From Sphingobium sp. SYK-6 (GTDB taxonomy: Bacteria > Pseudomonadota > Alphaproteobacteria > Sphingomonadales > Sphingomonadaceae), in the NCBI RefSeq assembly GCF_000283515.1, contig NC_015976.1, positions 3,008,501-3,072,500 of the forward strand: DNA of 64,000 nt. The letters are read 5' to 3'. The notes below the pieces were generated by a model. The model was not told the DNA's origin, did not search any database, and saw only the letters and a list, made by a program, of their open reading frames with translations. A program made the position numbers and the translations under genes. Below, piece by piece: positions 45,727 through 54,870 of this stretch (the first letter of the stretch is position 1; every line of letters starts with the position of its first letter).

Positions 45727-45914
45727 CGGAAGGTCGGAAAAACACGGTATGTGTCCCCGCCGCCGAGGCCCCTTCGGCCGCAGCCTCACAACGCGCCATC
45801 GTGCCGCTGCGGGCGACTAACCTGGATCAGTCATTCTCCCGGCTCCTATTTTCCGGCCACGCGTTGCCTGTTCAACCCGATCCCGGAACGCTGACGGCCT
45901 GCGCCGCAGCATGA
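44766..45914 (+). CDS. IS481-family DDE transposase, reading through the element end
   Basis: A helix-turn-helix (residues 1-45, with KSVADLARELGVNQSCIRRW) precedes an integrase-type catalytic core with Asp in YVHADLKHL, Asp in LTDNGSEF and Glu in NGMVERFNRR, the DDE triad of IS481 transposases. The start at 44766 is the first ATG; a GTG at 44745 is in frame. The element has no stop codon in this frame before its right end, so the frame continues to 45914 and adds about 67 residues from flanking DNA. The native protein may end at stop codons supplied by other targets. Confidence 0.88.
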   Translation: MLIKLHRNATTTPRQRAYIQASDKSVADLARELGVNQSCIRRWKGRRDTMDRPSTPHRLMTRFSTEEEDIAVELRSRLALSLDDALEVMRRCLRADISRAALYRLWRRHGIAAPRTSDQGAGASLPFDPAPFGYVHADLKHLPRLLGKPAYVLVVIERATRFVHVDILDDRSAATLAAAFERFLKAFSHPVHTVLTDNGSEFTDRFGGAYWGKRNTGTGRHAFDQVCAAHGIKHKLTRPYHPQTNGMVERFNRRISQAIAAHPANNQNAGRNHFSSHQERNSFIRQFVNNYNRTRLRCLAYHAPAQQLAILTKHNTCAGMTEGRKNTVCVPAAEAPSAAASQRAIVPLRATNLDQSFSRLLFSGHALPVQPDPGTLTACAAA

Positions 45915-45929
45915 ACATGGAGCAAGGTG

Positions 45930-46499
45930 ATGAATCTTCAGGACGATGCCCCGCTCAGCACGTCGAAAGCGCGCGAGGCTGATCGCGCGGAGCAGGAACT
46001 GGTCGAACCCAAGGGCGACAACCTCGTCGGACGATCGGTCACGATCAACCGCCCGCGCGAGGAATTATATGCCTTCTGGCGCGACTTTTCCAATCTGCCG
46101 CGGTTCATGGACAATATCGAGCGCGTGGACGTGAAGGATGCGCGGACCAGCCACTGGATCGTCAAGGCGCCCGGTGGAAAGACGGTCGAATGGGACGCCG
46201 TCGTCACGGAGGAGCGTCCGGGCGAGGTCCTGGCCTGGACCTCGTCGGACGATGCCGACGTCCCGAACAGCGGGCGGATCGAATTCCGCGATGCCGCCGG
46301 CCGTGGAACGGTCGTCACCGCGACGATCGCTTATGATCCTCCGGCGGGCTTCATCGGCAAGGTGATCGCCAAGATCTTCCAGCGGGAACCGGCCATTCAG
46401 GCGCGCCGCGACTTGCGGCGGTTCAAGCAGCTTATGGAGACCGGCGAGGTGGCCACGGCCGCCCGGACGCACAAACAACTGGAAGAGGAGCAAGGCTGA
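45930..46499 (+). CDS. SRPBCC-family (polyketide cyclase/START-like) protein
   Basis: A 189-residue soluble protein with a START-like lipid or ligand pocket: [30 protein letters not shown] and [18 protein letters not shown] are typical of the COG5637-type SRPBCC group found in stress operons. The ATG at 45930 is preferred to the GTG three bases earlier. Its stop overlaps the next start (TGATG), so it is in an operon with the alcohol dehydrogenase. No enzymatic role is established. Confidence 0.92.
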   Translation: MNLQDDAPLSTSKAREADRAEQELVEPKGDNLVGRSVTINRPREELYAFWRDFSNLPRFMDNIERVDVKDARTSHWIVKAPGGKTVEWDAVVTEERPGEVLAWTSSDDADVPNSGRIEFRDAAGRGTVVTATIAYDPPAGFIGKVIAKIFQREPAIQARRDLRRFKQLMETGEVATAARTHKQLEEEQG

Positions 46500-47689
46500 T
46501 GCGCGCCCTGACCTGGCACGGCAAGCATGACGTCCGCGTCGACACGGTCGACGATCCCGAAATCATCAACCCGCGCGACGCCATCATCAAGGTCACCTCG
46601 ACGGCGATCTGCGGCTCGGACCTCCATCTTTATGACGGCTATATCCCGACCATGCAGTCGGGCGACATTCTGGGCCATGAGTTCATGGGCGAAGTGGTCG
46701 ATGTCGGGCCGGGATCGACGCTCAGGAAAGGGCAGCGGGTCGTGGTGCCCTTCACCATCGCCTGCGGTGCCTGCTACCATTGCGGCAAGCAGCAATATTC
46801 GGCCTGCGACAACGGCAATCCGGCCGACAATCAGGACATCGCCCAGGAGCTCTATGGGCAGCCGATGGCGGCGTTGTTCGGCTACAGCCACATGACCGGC
46901 GGCTATGCGGGCGGACAGGCCGAGTATGTCCGCGTGCCATTCAGCGATGTGGGGCCGATCGTGATCCCGGACGGGGTGGACGACGACAAGGTCCTGTTCC
47001 TGTCGGACATCCTGCCGACCGGCTGGATGGCGGCGGAGAATGCCGAGATCGAACCCGGCGACACGGTTGCCGTCTGGGGTTGCGGTCCGGTGGGCCTGTT
47101 CGCGGTGCAATCGGCCTTCCTGATGGGCGCGGCGCGCGTGATCGCCATCGATCACTTCCCCCGCCGCCTCGAACTGGCGAAGCGGTTCGGCGCTGAGACG
47201 ATCAACTACAAGGAAAGCAAGACCTACGAAGCGTTGATGGAAATGACAGGCGGGATCGGGCCGGATGCGTGCATCGATGCCGTCGGCCTCGAAGCGCATG
47301 GTTTCTTCGTGGATAACGTCATCGATCAGGTGAAGGCATCGATGTTCCTGGGGACCGACCGGATTCACTCGATCCGCCAGGCGATCATCGCCTGCCGCAA
47401 GGGCGGACGGGTTTCCATGCCGGCCGTCTATGGCGGGTTCGTCGACAAGTTCCCCCTGGGCGCGCTGATGGAAAAGGGCCTGACGCTCAAGACCGGCCAG
47501 ACGCACGTCCAGCGTTATCTCCCCGGCCTGCTCAACGCGATCATGGAGGAAAAGATCGATACGACATTCCTCATCAGCCATCGCCTGCCGCTGGAGAAGG
47601 CGCCGGACGGCTACAAGATGTTCCATGATGAGCAGAACGAGGTGACGAAAGTCGTGCTCAAGCCCGGGCTGGACCGCATCGCGGCCTGA
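46499..47689 (+). CDS. Zinc-dependent alcohol dehydrogenase, formaldehyde-dehydrogenase-like
   Basis: A 396-residue medium-chain dehydrogenase. Cys in [24 protein letters not shown] and a four-Cys structural zinc site ([15 protein letters not shown]) are present, and [14 protein letters not shown] is the cofactor motif. The pattern is that of the glutathione-independent formaldehyde-dehydrogenase-like group, often encoded in stress operons of alphaproteobacteria. The likely role is detoxification of an aldehyde or alcohol; the substrate is unknown. Confidence 0.93.
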   Translation: MRALTWHGKHDVRVDTVDDPEIINPRDAIIKVTSTAICGSDLHLYDGYIPTMQSGDILGHEFMGEVVDVGPGSTLRKGQRVVVPFTIACGACYHCGKQQYSACDNGNPADNQDIAQELYGQPMAALFGYSHMTGGYAGGQAEYVRVPFSDVGPIVIPDGVDDDKVLFLSDILPTGWMAAENAEIEPGDTVAVWGCGPVGLFAVQSAFLMGAARVIAIDHFPRRLELAKRFGAETINYKESKTYEALMEMTGGIGPDACIDAVGLEAHGFFVDNVIDQVKASMFLGTDRIHSIRQAIIACRKGGRVSMPAVYGGFVDKFPLGALMEKGLTLKTGQTHVQRYLPGLLNAIMEEKIDTTFLISHRLPLEKAPDGYKMFHDEQNEVTKVVLKPGLDRIAA

Positions 47690-47712
47690 GGCCCTCTTCA
47701 GGAGAAGGAAAA

Positions 47713-48495
47713 ATGGCAGCGAAACTCGCAGTGGTGACAGGTGCATCGACCGGGATCGGCTTCGAACTGGCCCATGTCATCGCGGAAGACGGATATGATC
47801 TGCTGGTCGTGGCCGACGAGCCGCTGATCGAGGCTTCGGCAAAGGATTTCGAGCGCCATGGCGGCGCGGTGCAGGCCCTGCAGGCGGACTTGTCCACCAT
47901 CGAAGGCGTCGACCAGCTGCTGGCCGCGACCGGCGGCCGGCAAATCAATATCCTGTGCGCGAATGCCGGCGTCGGCACCGGCCGGGCGTTCCTCGATCAG
48001 GACGTGGCCATGTGGCGTCGCGCGATCGACACCAACATCACCGGCACCGTGTATCTCCTCCAGAAGGTGCTGGCGGCGATGGTGGCGCGGCAGGACGGCA
48101 AGGTGCTCGTGACGGGCTCGATTGCCGGCTATATTCCGGGAAGCTTCAACGCCGTCTACAATGGCACGAAGGCGTTCATCGACAATTTCACGGAAGCTTT
48201 GCGCAATGAGCTGAAGGACGTCGATGGCGTCACGCTCACCACGCTGATGCCGGGACCGACCGATACCGAGTTCTTCGCGCGGGCCGACATGCTCGACACG
48301 AAGGTCGGCCAGGACGAGAAGGCGGACGCCGCGAAGGTGGCGCGCGATGGCTGGAAGGCCCTTCTCTCCGGCGAGGGACATATCGTCTCGGGCCTCTCCA
48401 ACAAGCTGCAGGTGGCCGGGTCGGGCGTTCTGCCGCAATCCGTGCTCGCCGAGCGCCATCGCAAGATGGCGGAGCCCGGCACCGCGGGGAGATGA
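47713..48495 (+). CDS. Short-chain dehydrogenase/reductase
   Basis: A 260-residue SDR: TGASTGIG at residues 9-16, ANAGVG, and the catalytic Tyr149 and Lys153 (YNGTK) with Ser near 136 (VTGSIAGY). It follows a good ribosome site (AGGAGAAGG). It is third in the SRPBCC-ADH-SDR operon and is followed after three bases by the DUF3175 gene. The substrate is unknown. Confidence 0.94.
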   Translation: MAAKLAVVTGASTGIGFELAHVIAEDGYDLLVVADEPLIEASAKDFERHGGAVQALQADLSTIEGVDQLLAATGGRQINILCANAGVGTGRAFLDQDVAMWRRAIDTNITGTVYLLQKVLAAMVARQDGKVLVTGSIAGYIPGSFNAVYNGTKAFIDNFTEALRNELKDVDGVTLTTLMPGPTDTEFFARADMLDTKVGQDEKADAAKVARDGWKALLSGEGHIVSGLSNKLQVAGSGVLPQSVLAERHRKMAEPGTAGR

Positions 48496-48498
48496 CCG

Positions 48499-48795
48499 AT
48501 GGCAGGCCGCAAATGGTCCCAGGACGTGACCGAGCATAGCGACGCGCTGGACCTCGACGACGGCGTGTTCGCGCAGGACGATCCCGCAAAGATCGCAGCT
48601 TCGCTGAAGCGATCGGCCGAACACAGCCACCGCCGCAAGGGCACGCCCTTCCAGTCGGCGATGAGCATGCTCACTTTCTACATCAACCGGGCCGGCAAGA
48701 ACCTCGGCAAGGAGCAACGGGACATTCTCGAGAAAGCCAAGGACGAGCTGCGCGCGGCGTTCGACGAGAAGGAGGATAACCATGCCTCGCGGTGA
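48499..48795 (+). CDS. DUF3175 domain protein
   Basis: A 98-residue basic protein. KWSQDVTEHSDALDLDDGVF is the DUF3175 signature, and SAMSMLTFYINRAGKNL follows. The family is found with KGG-type and stress proteins in soil alphaproteobacteria; the function is unknown. It is 3 bases after the SDR, and its end overlaps the next gene by 14 bases. Confidence 0.9.
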   Translation: MAGRKWSQDVTEHSDALDLDDGVFAQDDPAKIAASLKRSAEHSHRRKGTPFQSAMSMLTFYINRAGKNLGKEQRDILEKAKDELRAAFDEKEDNHASR

Positions 48796-49078
48796 CAAAT
48801 CGAGCTATACAGACAAGCAGAAGCGCAAGGCCGAGCATATCGAGCAAGGCTATGAGGAGCGCGGCGTCGGCGAGAAGGAAGCCGAACGGCGCGCCTGGGC
48901 GACGGTGAACAAGGAATCCGGCGGCGGCAACAAGTCCGGCTCCGGCCGCGGGAAGAAGGACAATCATGCCGCCTCCCGCAAGGGCGGACAGATCGGTGGT
49001 TCGAGCCAGAGCCATGAAAAGCGTTCCGCCGCTGCCAGGAAGGGATGGGAAACCCGCCGCAAGCGCGCGGGCAGCTGA
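48782..49078 (+). CDS. KGG-repeat stress protein
   Basis: A 98-residue very basic, Lys/Gly-rich protein. The N-terminal half (SSYTDKQKRKAEHIEQGYEE) resembles the ChaB-like/plasmid-stabilisation small-protein group, and the C-terminal half has RKGGQIGGSSQSHEKRS, a KGG motif of stress-induced proteins, followed by AARKGWETRRK. DNA or RNA binding is plausible given its charge. It overlaps the DUF3175 gene. Confidence 0.9.
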   Translation: MPRGDKSSYTDKQKRKAEHIEQGYEERGVGEKEAERRAWATVNKESGGGNKSGSGRGKKDNHAASRKGGQIGGSSQSHEKRSAAARKGWETRRKRAGS

Positions 49079-49130
49079 GCGGCGCCCCCCGAGCAACAGG
49101 GTGGCTGTGTTTGATGCAGGAGCAAGAGAG

Positions 49131-49412
49131 ATGGCCATTGCGACGACACCCCTGATCGAGCGCGTTGCGCGCGTGCTGGCCGCACAGCAACTCAGTGCCA
49201 ATGCCGGCGGGATGTCGACGTCCGCCGCGCTGGACGTCGACATCGAATGGATCGACCACAAGGATGACGCGCTCGCCATCCTGAGGGCACTGCGTGAACC
49301 CGATCACGCCATGGCCGACGCGGGCGATGCGGCGGTCTGGGAACGCATGATCGCTGTGGCGATCCACGCCGGCGAGGACCTCCACGCCCGCCATGAAGGG
49401 ACAGGCTCATGA
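49131..49412 (+). CDS. Small protein of unknown function
   Basis: A 93-residue acidic protein with two predicted helices (LIERVARVLAAQQLSANAGG and DDALAILRALREPD) and no signal peptide or known motif. The start at 49131 follows CAGGAGCAAGAG; the frame runs further upstream through the KGG gene's shadow. It overlaps the next gene by 4 bases (ATGA), so it belongs to the stress operon. The function is unknown. Confidence 0.8.
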   Translation: MAIATTPLIERVARVLAAQQLSANAGGMSTSAALDVDIEWIDHKDDALAILRALREPDHAMADAGDAAVWERMIAVAIHAGEDLHARHEGTGS

Positions 49413-49663
49413 CCGATGAACCGCGCAGCAGGCGCCATGTACCCACGGAGCAGGGCAAAAATCCGAACATCTCCACGGAGAACCAGCCGGAGGGCGCCGC
49501 CCGGCGGCCGAGCGACACTCTCGACCGCGAACCGCGGCGCGACCCCGTGAGCGGCGGCGCCATCCCCTCCAATTACAATCCCGAGACGATGACGCGTAAG
49601 GGCGAGGAAGAGGATAGCCGCGCGGGACGCGAAGGCGCCGGGCGGAGAGTGTCGGAGGATTAG
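49409..49663 (+). CDS. Small disordered hydrophilic protein
   Basis: An 84-residue protein very rich in Arg, Glu, Pro, Asn and Asp (EQGKNPNISTENQPEGAARR), with no hydrophobic core, so probably disordered. Such proteins in stress operons may protect macromolecules, but that is inference. It is last in the operon; a composite palindromic repeat follows. Confidence 0.78.
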   Translation: MTDEPRSRRHVPTEQGKNPNISTENQPEGAARRPSDTLDREPRRDPVSGGAIPSNYNPETMTRKGEEEDSRAGREGAGRRVSED

Positions 49664-49721
49664 GCTGCGCGGGCAGATTCGGGGGCCTGAGGGTCAGAGG
49701 TGCTGTTCAGTCCTGACCGTT

Positions 49722-49890
49722 GTCATCCCGGACTTGTTCCGGGATCCCGCTGTCTTGGAGATCGGCGGGTCCGGAGGGTTTGAGAAAAAGAAGAAGCGGG
49801 ATCCCGGATCGAGTCCGGGATGACGTTGTGAGTGACGAGATGGGGTGCGCTGCCATCGCCCTGGAACTTGTCCACGCCGCCTCGGAGCCG
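49722..49890. repeat. Composite palindromic repeat, copy C (most complete)
   Basis: Arms of 30 bp (49722-49751 and 49795-49824) match in 28 of 30 positions; each begins with GTCATCCCGGACT. The middle has TGTCTTGGAGATCGGCGGG. The tail (49825-49890) contains GCCATCGCCCTGGAACTTG and TCCACGCCGCC. It is between the stress operon and the convergent GH130 gene and could terminate both. Confidence 0.85.
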
Positions 49891-49923
49891 GCCTCCTCAA
49901 GCGGAACGCAAGCGCGCCTGCGC

Positions 49924-51279
49924 TTATTCCATATGGGCCAGAATATCGCTGATGTCCGCGAAGGCGAACGCCACGCAGCTGTCCGCGAGGCCATAAGGGA
50001 GGAAGAGCTTGGTCCCCAGCCGCATCGCGCCGCAGGTGTAGACGACATTGGGGACATAGCCTTCGCGCTCATTGTCGACCGCCGCCATGAGAGGCTGGGG
50101 CGTGCGGGCAAGCACCTTCAGGGGATTGTCCTTGTCGAGCAGCGCGGCGCCCAGCGCATATTTGCGCATGGGGCCCACGCCATGGGTGAGCAGGAGCCAG
50201 CCCTCATCGAGCTCGATGGGCGCCCCGCAATTCCCGATCTGCACGAACTCCCAAGGATATCTGGGTTCGAGCAGGCGCGCGCCGCCGGACCATTCGGTGA
50301 GGTCGCCGGATTCGAGCAGAAAGAGATTCTTGCCGTCCTGCCGGCCGATCATCCGATATTGCCCGCCCACGCGCCGGGGGAAAAGCGCCATCCCCTTGTT
50401 GACGGCGGCCGAACCTTCCATCGGTACGAGCGCGAAGGTCCGGAAATCCCGGGTGCGCAACAGTTCGGACCGGATTTCCCGGCCGCTATAGGCCGTGTAG
50501 GTGCCGATCCACTCGCGGGTGCCATCGTCATGCACGAAGGGCGTCAGCCGCAGATCCTCAAGCCCGTTGGCCTGCGCCGGCGTCACGGGGAAAATGACGG
50601 TGCCGGACAGGGTGCTGTCCCGGTCCCGCTCCACTTCCACCGCGCCATCGGTATCCCCGATCTGCCGGCACGCCGTCGCGGCCGTGGCGATGCGGGGCTC
50701 GGGCGACAGCTCGAACCGCCCGTTCTCCCCGACCAGCCCGTCGCGGAAGGTGATGGAGCTGATATGCCCCTCCCCCACTGCCCGGAGCGACATGATGAAC
50801 CGCACGATGCCCGGGCCGAGATTCGACTGGTCCGGGTGCGGCACGATCGAGGGGTTCATCAGCGCGGCGGCCTGGAAGCTGTATTCATGCGAGAAATAGG
50901 CGCCGATGAGCTGACGCCGGGCTGCGCTGAGCGTCGCACGATCGAGCTTCAGTTCCGCCGCGACCTGATCGAAGCGCGTCTCGAACACCCGTTCGATCTG
51001 CCAGTGCCGCTGCTGGAAATCATGGAAGACACTCACCAGCGCCTGCTCCACCGCAGCCTCGTCCATCTCCATGATGTCGCTGACGAGACGCGCGCCGCGG
51101 CTGGATGCATGACCCGAGGCTTGCCAGGACAGATGGAAGGGGCGCACGACGACGCGTGACGCGTCGGCCGTGAGGCGCTGGTCGAGGCGGCGAAAGATCG
51201 GCGAGGCCTGTTCGTCCCGCGCACCCCCGGATGGCTCAGCCGCTGCGCCCGAAGGCGCTCTGGTCGGTTCATCAAGCAC
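49924..51279 (-). CDS. GH130-family glycoside phosphorylase/hydrolase
   Basis: A 451-residue five-bladed beta-propeller enzyme of the GH130 family, most of which phosphorolyse beta-mannosides. NPSIVPHPDQ starts the first blade, and GNCGAPIELDEGWLLLTHGVGP and YALGAALLDKDNPLKV are typical GH130 blocks; an N-terminal helical extension (1-140) precedes them. The start is a GTG at 51279, 9 bases past the glycosyltransferase stop, with no clear ribosome site, so translational coupling is likely. It forms an operon with the glycosyltransferase and a second GH130 gene. Confidence 0.9.
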   Translation of the reverse strand: MLDEPTRAPSGAAAEPSGGARDEQASPIFRRLDQRLTADASRVVVRPFHLSWQASGHASSRGARLVSDIMEMDEAAVEQALVSVFHDFQQRHWQIERVFETRFDQVAAELKLDRATLSAARRQLIGAYFSHEYSFQAAALMNPSIVPHPDQSNLGPGIVRFIMSLRAVGEGHISSITFRDGLVGENGRFELSPEPRIATAATACRQIGDTDGAVEVERDRDSTLSGTVIFPVTPAQANGLEDLRLTPFVHDDGTREWIGTYTAYSGREIRSELLRTRDFRTFALVPMEGSAAVNKGMALFPRRVGGQYRMIGRQDGKNLFLLESGDLTEWSGGARLLEPRYPWEFVQIGNCGAPIELDEGWLLLTHGVGPMRKYALGAALLDKDNPLKVLARTPQPLMAAVDNEREGYVPNVVYTCGAMRLGTKLFLPYGLADSCVAFAFADISDILAHME

Positions 51280-51287
51280 AGAAGGGG

Positions 51288-53552
51288 CTATAGCACCACA
51301 GCGAGCTGGGGTCTTTCCTCATATTCCGCCATCAAGGCGGCCATGCTGTGCCGCGCCATCTGCAGGGCGAGAATGGACTCGGCGCCGCGATTGAGATTGA
51401 CCCCGTCGCGCGTGAGCCCGTCATAGCACAGCGTGCGGTCCTCATTGGCAAGCGGCATCGCCAGATCATTGTCGCCCGCGAACCAGCCAAAGGCTTTGCT
51501 CGCCGCCGTCATCCACACCGGGTCAGCGTCGCAGCGCCGGGCGGAGAGACAGGCCTCGATCGTGGCAGTCGCTTCCAGCGGCTGCTGGTCGAAGGATGCG
51601 GGCTCCGCGAACGGCTTGCCGAAGCTCTCCGTGCCGACCGGGCGGAAATGCCCTTCCGGCGCGCGCTGCTTGCCGAGCAGCCAGCGCAACGTATCGAGCC
51701 CGAGATCGATCGCCGCCTGATCCTGTAGGACGCGCCCGGCCTCGATCATCGCCTGCGAGAGGCGCGCATTGTCATAGGACAGGACGATCTCGAACCATGG
51801 CCAGGAGGGCCGATGGGCATCGGCGAGCAGGCGCGTGAAGAGATCGACCGAACGGCGCAGCAGCGCGCGGCACCGCTCATGGCCCGGCTCGACTTCCAGG
51901 ACGGCCGCCATGCCCAGCATCGTGAAGGCGATCGCCCGGGGGGACTGCATCGCCTCTGCCAGGGGCAGCGCCTTGTCGAACAGCTCCCGCGCCCAGCGGC
52001 GCATGAAATCGTCCGGGGCGGACCGCAGCACATGACCCAGGGTCCAGAGCGTGCGGCCGTTGGAATCCTCCGACCCTTCCTCTTCCAGCCATTGCCGGTC
52101 ATAGCCCATGAAATTGCGGAACCGGCCTCGTTCATCGTTCCAGGCATGCTCGATGAAAGCAGCGTAGATCAGCGCCAGCCGACGACGTTCCTCCGGGTCG
52201 CCTGCCCGCGTCTCGCACATCAGCTTGAGGGCGCGCGCATTGTCATCGATGCAGTAGCCGTTCCGCCGGTCGGGGACGCCGAGCACGCTGTGCTGGATGA
52301 TCCCGACATCATCGGTCATCGCGGCAATGCCTTCCAGCCGGACATGCTTGTTCTCGGCGAGCGCCTGCCCCGTGGTTATGGCCGTGGGGTGGCCCCGTTT
52401 TGCATCGCAGAAGACATCCATGACAGTTCTCGCATTCTCTTCCCAGATGGTCGATCGCGCGGCCTGCCATATGCTGCGCGCATGGGCGGAAAGGCTGAGC
52501 GGATCGTTCAGAAGGTCCGTGATGGCGCTTGCTATGGCGTCGGAATCGCCGAAGGGCACGAAGGTCCCGATGCCATCGGCAAGCGCTTCCTCGGCGTGGA
52601 TATAGGGCGTGGAAACGACAGGCCGCCCCATCGCCAGCGCATAGGCCAGGGTTCCGGAGGTCACCTGCTCGCGCCCCGGATAGGGCGTCAAATAGACGTC
52701 GGCGGCCTGGAGATAATCGAGCAGATCCTCATCCTCGAGGAAATCGCCGACGAAGCGGACATGGTCCTGAAGGCCGAGTTCTGCAGCGAGGCCCTTCAGC
52801 CGTTCCCGATAAGCCTCCCCCTCGCGACGCAGCAGAACCGGATGCGTGGCGCCAACGACGAGATAGAGAAGCTCGGGATGCTTCGACACGATGCGCGGCA
52901 TCGCCTGAATGGCTGTCTCGATGCCTTTGCCGGGCGAGAGCAGCCCGAAGGTCAGCACCATGGGGCCGGACCCCAGCCGCAGCTTGCTCTTCATGACGCT
53001 GGTGTCGAGCAAGGCCCGGTCCGGCGCGCCATGCGGAATGACGACGATCCGCTCTGCGCTCACGCCATAGACCGTCTCCAGCAGGCGCGCCGCCTCGCGC
53101 GCCATCACGATCAGCCGGTCGGCTTTCGCCACAAGGGCCTGCATCACGCGAAGCTGATCGCGGTCGGGCCGGGCGAGAACCGTGTGCAGCGTCACGACCA
53201 GCGGAAGATCGACATGCCGCAGCAGCGCGAGCAGATGGTCCCCCGCAACCCCGCCAAAAATGCCGAACTCGTGGTGAATCCACAGCAGCTCCGCACCCGA
53301 ACGCTGGATGGCAGAGGCCGCGCGCACATAGGAGGATATGTCCGCCGCCGGGATCGCCATGGCCACCTCGGGCCCGTAGGTCACGCCAAAGCCGTCATCC
53401 ATCGCATAATGATCGATCCGCAACCGGGGGAAGGACGCACGCAGGGCCTTGACGCTATGGCTGGTATAAGTGGCGAGACCGCACTGGCGGGGCAAAGCAT
53501 TTCCAAGCACGGCGACATGCGAAATCGGTTGGTCGATCGGCCGACAGGACAT
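51288..53552 (-). CDS. GT4-family glycosyltransferase fused to a helical (alpha/alpha)6-like domain
   Basis: A 754-residue protein. The N-terminal part (about 12-390) is a GT-B glycosyltransferase of the GT4 type: GLATYTSHS, LLWIHHEFGIFGG, LLSPGKGIETAI, EALADGIGTFVPF. The C-terminal part (about 405-745) is helical and Trp-rich with GYCIDDNARALKLMC, SNGRTLWTLGHVL and GRFRNFMGYDRQW, resembling an (alpha/alpha)6 toroid as in glycoside enzymes. The start at 53552 is the first ATG before the first Rossmann strand; a longer frame reaches 53885. The GH130 neighbours suggest that it builds or remodels a mannose-type glycan. No signal peptide. Confidence 0.88.
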   Translation of the reverse strand: MSCRPIDQPISHVAVLGNALPRQCGLATYTSHSVKALRASFPRLRIDHYAMDDGFGVTYGPEVAMAIPAADISSYVRAASAIQRSGAELLWIHHEFGIFGGVAGDHLLALLRHVDLPLVVTLHTVLARPDRDQLRVMQALVAKADRLIVMAREAARLLETVYGVSAERIVVIPHGAPDRALLDTSVMKSKLRLGSGPMVLTFGLLSPGKGIETAIQAMPRIVSKHPELLYLVVGATHPVLLRREGEAYRERLKGLAAELGLQDHVRFVGDFLEDEDLLDYLQAADVYLTPYPGREQVTSGTLAYALAMGRPVVSTPYIHAEEALADGIGTFVPFGDSDAIASAITDLLNDPLSLSAHARSIWQAARSTIWEENARTVMDVFCDAKRGHPTAITTGQALAENKHVRLEGIAAMTDDVGIIQHSVLGVPDRRNGYCIDDNARALKLMCETRAGDPEERRRLALIYAAFIEHAWNDERGRFRNFMGYDRQWLEEEGSEDSNGRTLWTLGHVLRSAPDDFMRRWARELFDKALPLAEAMQSPRAIAFTMLGMAAVLEVEPGHERCRALLRRSVDLFTRLLADAHRPSWPWFEIVLSYDNARLSQAMIEAGRVLQDQAAIDLGLDTLRWLLGKQRAPEGHFRPVGTESFGKPFAEPASFDQQPLEATATIEACLSARRCDADPVWMTAASKAFGWFAGDNDLAMPLANEDRTLCYDGLTRDGVNLNRGAESILALQMARHSMAALMAEYEERPQLAVVL

Positions 53553-53745
53553 CCCTTGATCCCCGGACGCAAGGCAGGATGCCTCGCATTGCTGCAGTGC
53601 AAACTGAAATACGCCCAGTCCGTTCCCGGCCGCCAAGTCCCTCGTCGCAAAAATCGCGGCGACAGGGCGATCGGGCGACGGGATCACCCTGAAACGGGAC
53701 GGACGGCGTGGGTTTGGGACCACCCGCGCTCCGCCGATGGCGAAC

Positions 53746-54870
53746 TCAAAGCCCGAAGCAGGCCTTGGGGATGTGCGTGATCCGGCAAGCAAGATCGGCC
53801 TCGCCGGACGCGACGATGAAATGATCGCCGGCATCGGCAATGCCAGTGGTGAAGACGACGTCCTGCACGTACATTTGATCGGCAAGCGGGGCGGTCAGCG
53901 CTTCATTGGCTTCCAGCAAGGCCCCGTGGTCGGTCGCGACGGTGATGCTGGGGTCCTTGGCATCCAGCAAGGACCAGTAGGTCCGGTAAATCCCCACCAC
54001 GCCGCTGGGCGCGACGCCGTGCCACAAGGTCAGCCAGCCCTTCTCCGTCAGCACCGGCGGCGTGCCCCCGCCCATGCGGGTCGTGGCAGCGGCGGCGACA
54101 TGGGGACGCAGGCCGGGCTTGATGCAGGGTTTCCAGTGCCGCGCGTCCGGCGAGGTCGCCAGATTGATGGAGGGACCCGCGCGCCACTCGCTTTCCGGCG
54201 GATAAGCGAAGTAGAGATCGCCCAGCGGCCGCGTCTGCGCCCAGTACTGGCCGCCGATCCGCCCCTCGAAAATCAGCATGTCCTTGTTCTGGTGATCGAG
54301 GACGATGTCGGCGAACTGCCAGTCGAGGCCGTTTTCGGAAATGTAGAGCGTGGTGGAATGCCGCTCGGGACTGACCGAGCAGGTCGTCATGAGATAAACC
54401 CCGTCCACCCGGCTGATGCGCGCATCCTCCACGCCATAGCATTGCCAGTCCCCCTGCGGCGCGATCGCGCGGTCATAATGGATGGTGACGATGTCCAGAC
54501 CGTCAGGGGTGCATTCCACCGGCAGGAGCCAGGACAGGGAGGTGAGCGCCATCACTTTCCAGCCCTGCCCCCGGATCATGAACTTGCGGGGATCCATCGT
54601 GTCGACAAGGTCGAGCGGCCAGGCATCCAGAATATAGCGGCCGGCGTGCCAGCGGATGGCGCGGATATGGCCGTCCGCCTCCGGCTGTCGCAGCGCCTCC
54701 GCCACCCGCACCATCATCAGCAGATTGCCGTTCGGCAAGCGCGTGAGGCCGGGATTGAAGGCCCCCAGCACATAGGTCTCGGCCGGCAGCTGCCCCGCGA
54801 GCGGCGAACGGGACAGGTCCACGTCCTGCGGCCGGAAAACCAGCCGATCCTCTGGAAAGCGCGCGCTCAT
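53746..54870 (-). CDS. GH130-family glycosidase/phosphorylase (second)
   Basis: A 374-residue GH130 protein: FNPGLTRLPNGNLLMMVRVAEA, YGVEDARISRVDGVYLM, GGGTPPVLTEKGWLTLWHGVAP and a C-terminal DVVFTTGIADAGDHFIVASGEAD are family blocks; the length is typical. It is distinct from the first GH130 at 49924 and may act on a different linkage. The start overlaps the SDR stop by 4 bases (ATGA). A 193-base gap separates it from the glycosyltransferase gene. Confidence 0.9.
   Translation of the reverse strand: MSARFPEDRLVFRPQDVDLSRSPLAGQLPAETYVLGAFNPGLTRLPNGNLLMMVRVAEALRQPEADGHIRAIRWHAGRYILDAWPLDLVDTMDPRKFMIRGQGWKVMALTSLSWLLPVECTPDGLDIVTIHYDRAIAPQGDWQCYGVEDARISRVDGVYLMTTCSVSPERHSTTLYISENGLDWQFADIVLDHQNKDMLIFEGRIGGQYWAQTRPLGDLYFAYPPESEWRAGPSINLATSPDARHWKPCIKPGLRPHVAAAATTRMGGGTPPVLTEKGWLTLWHGVAPSGVVGIYRTYWSLLDAKDPSITVATDHGALLEANEALTAPLADQMYVQDVVFTTGIADAGDHFIVASGEADLACRITHIPKACFGL

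Noticed and set aside
45840..45929. EcfG promoter before the SRPBCC stress operon
   Set aside because: GGAAC occurs at 45886-45890, but no CGTT follows at 16-17 bases, so the match is not good enough despite the plausible context.
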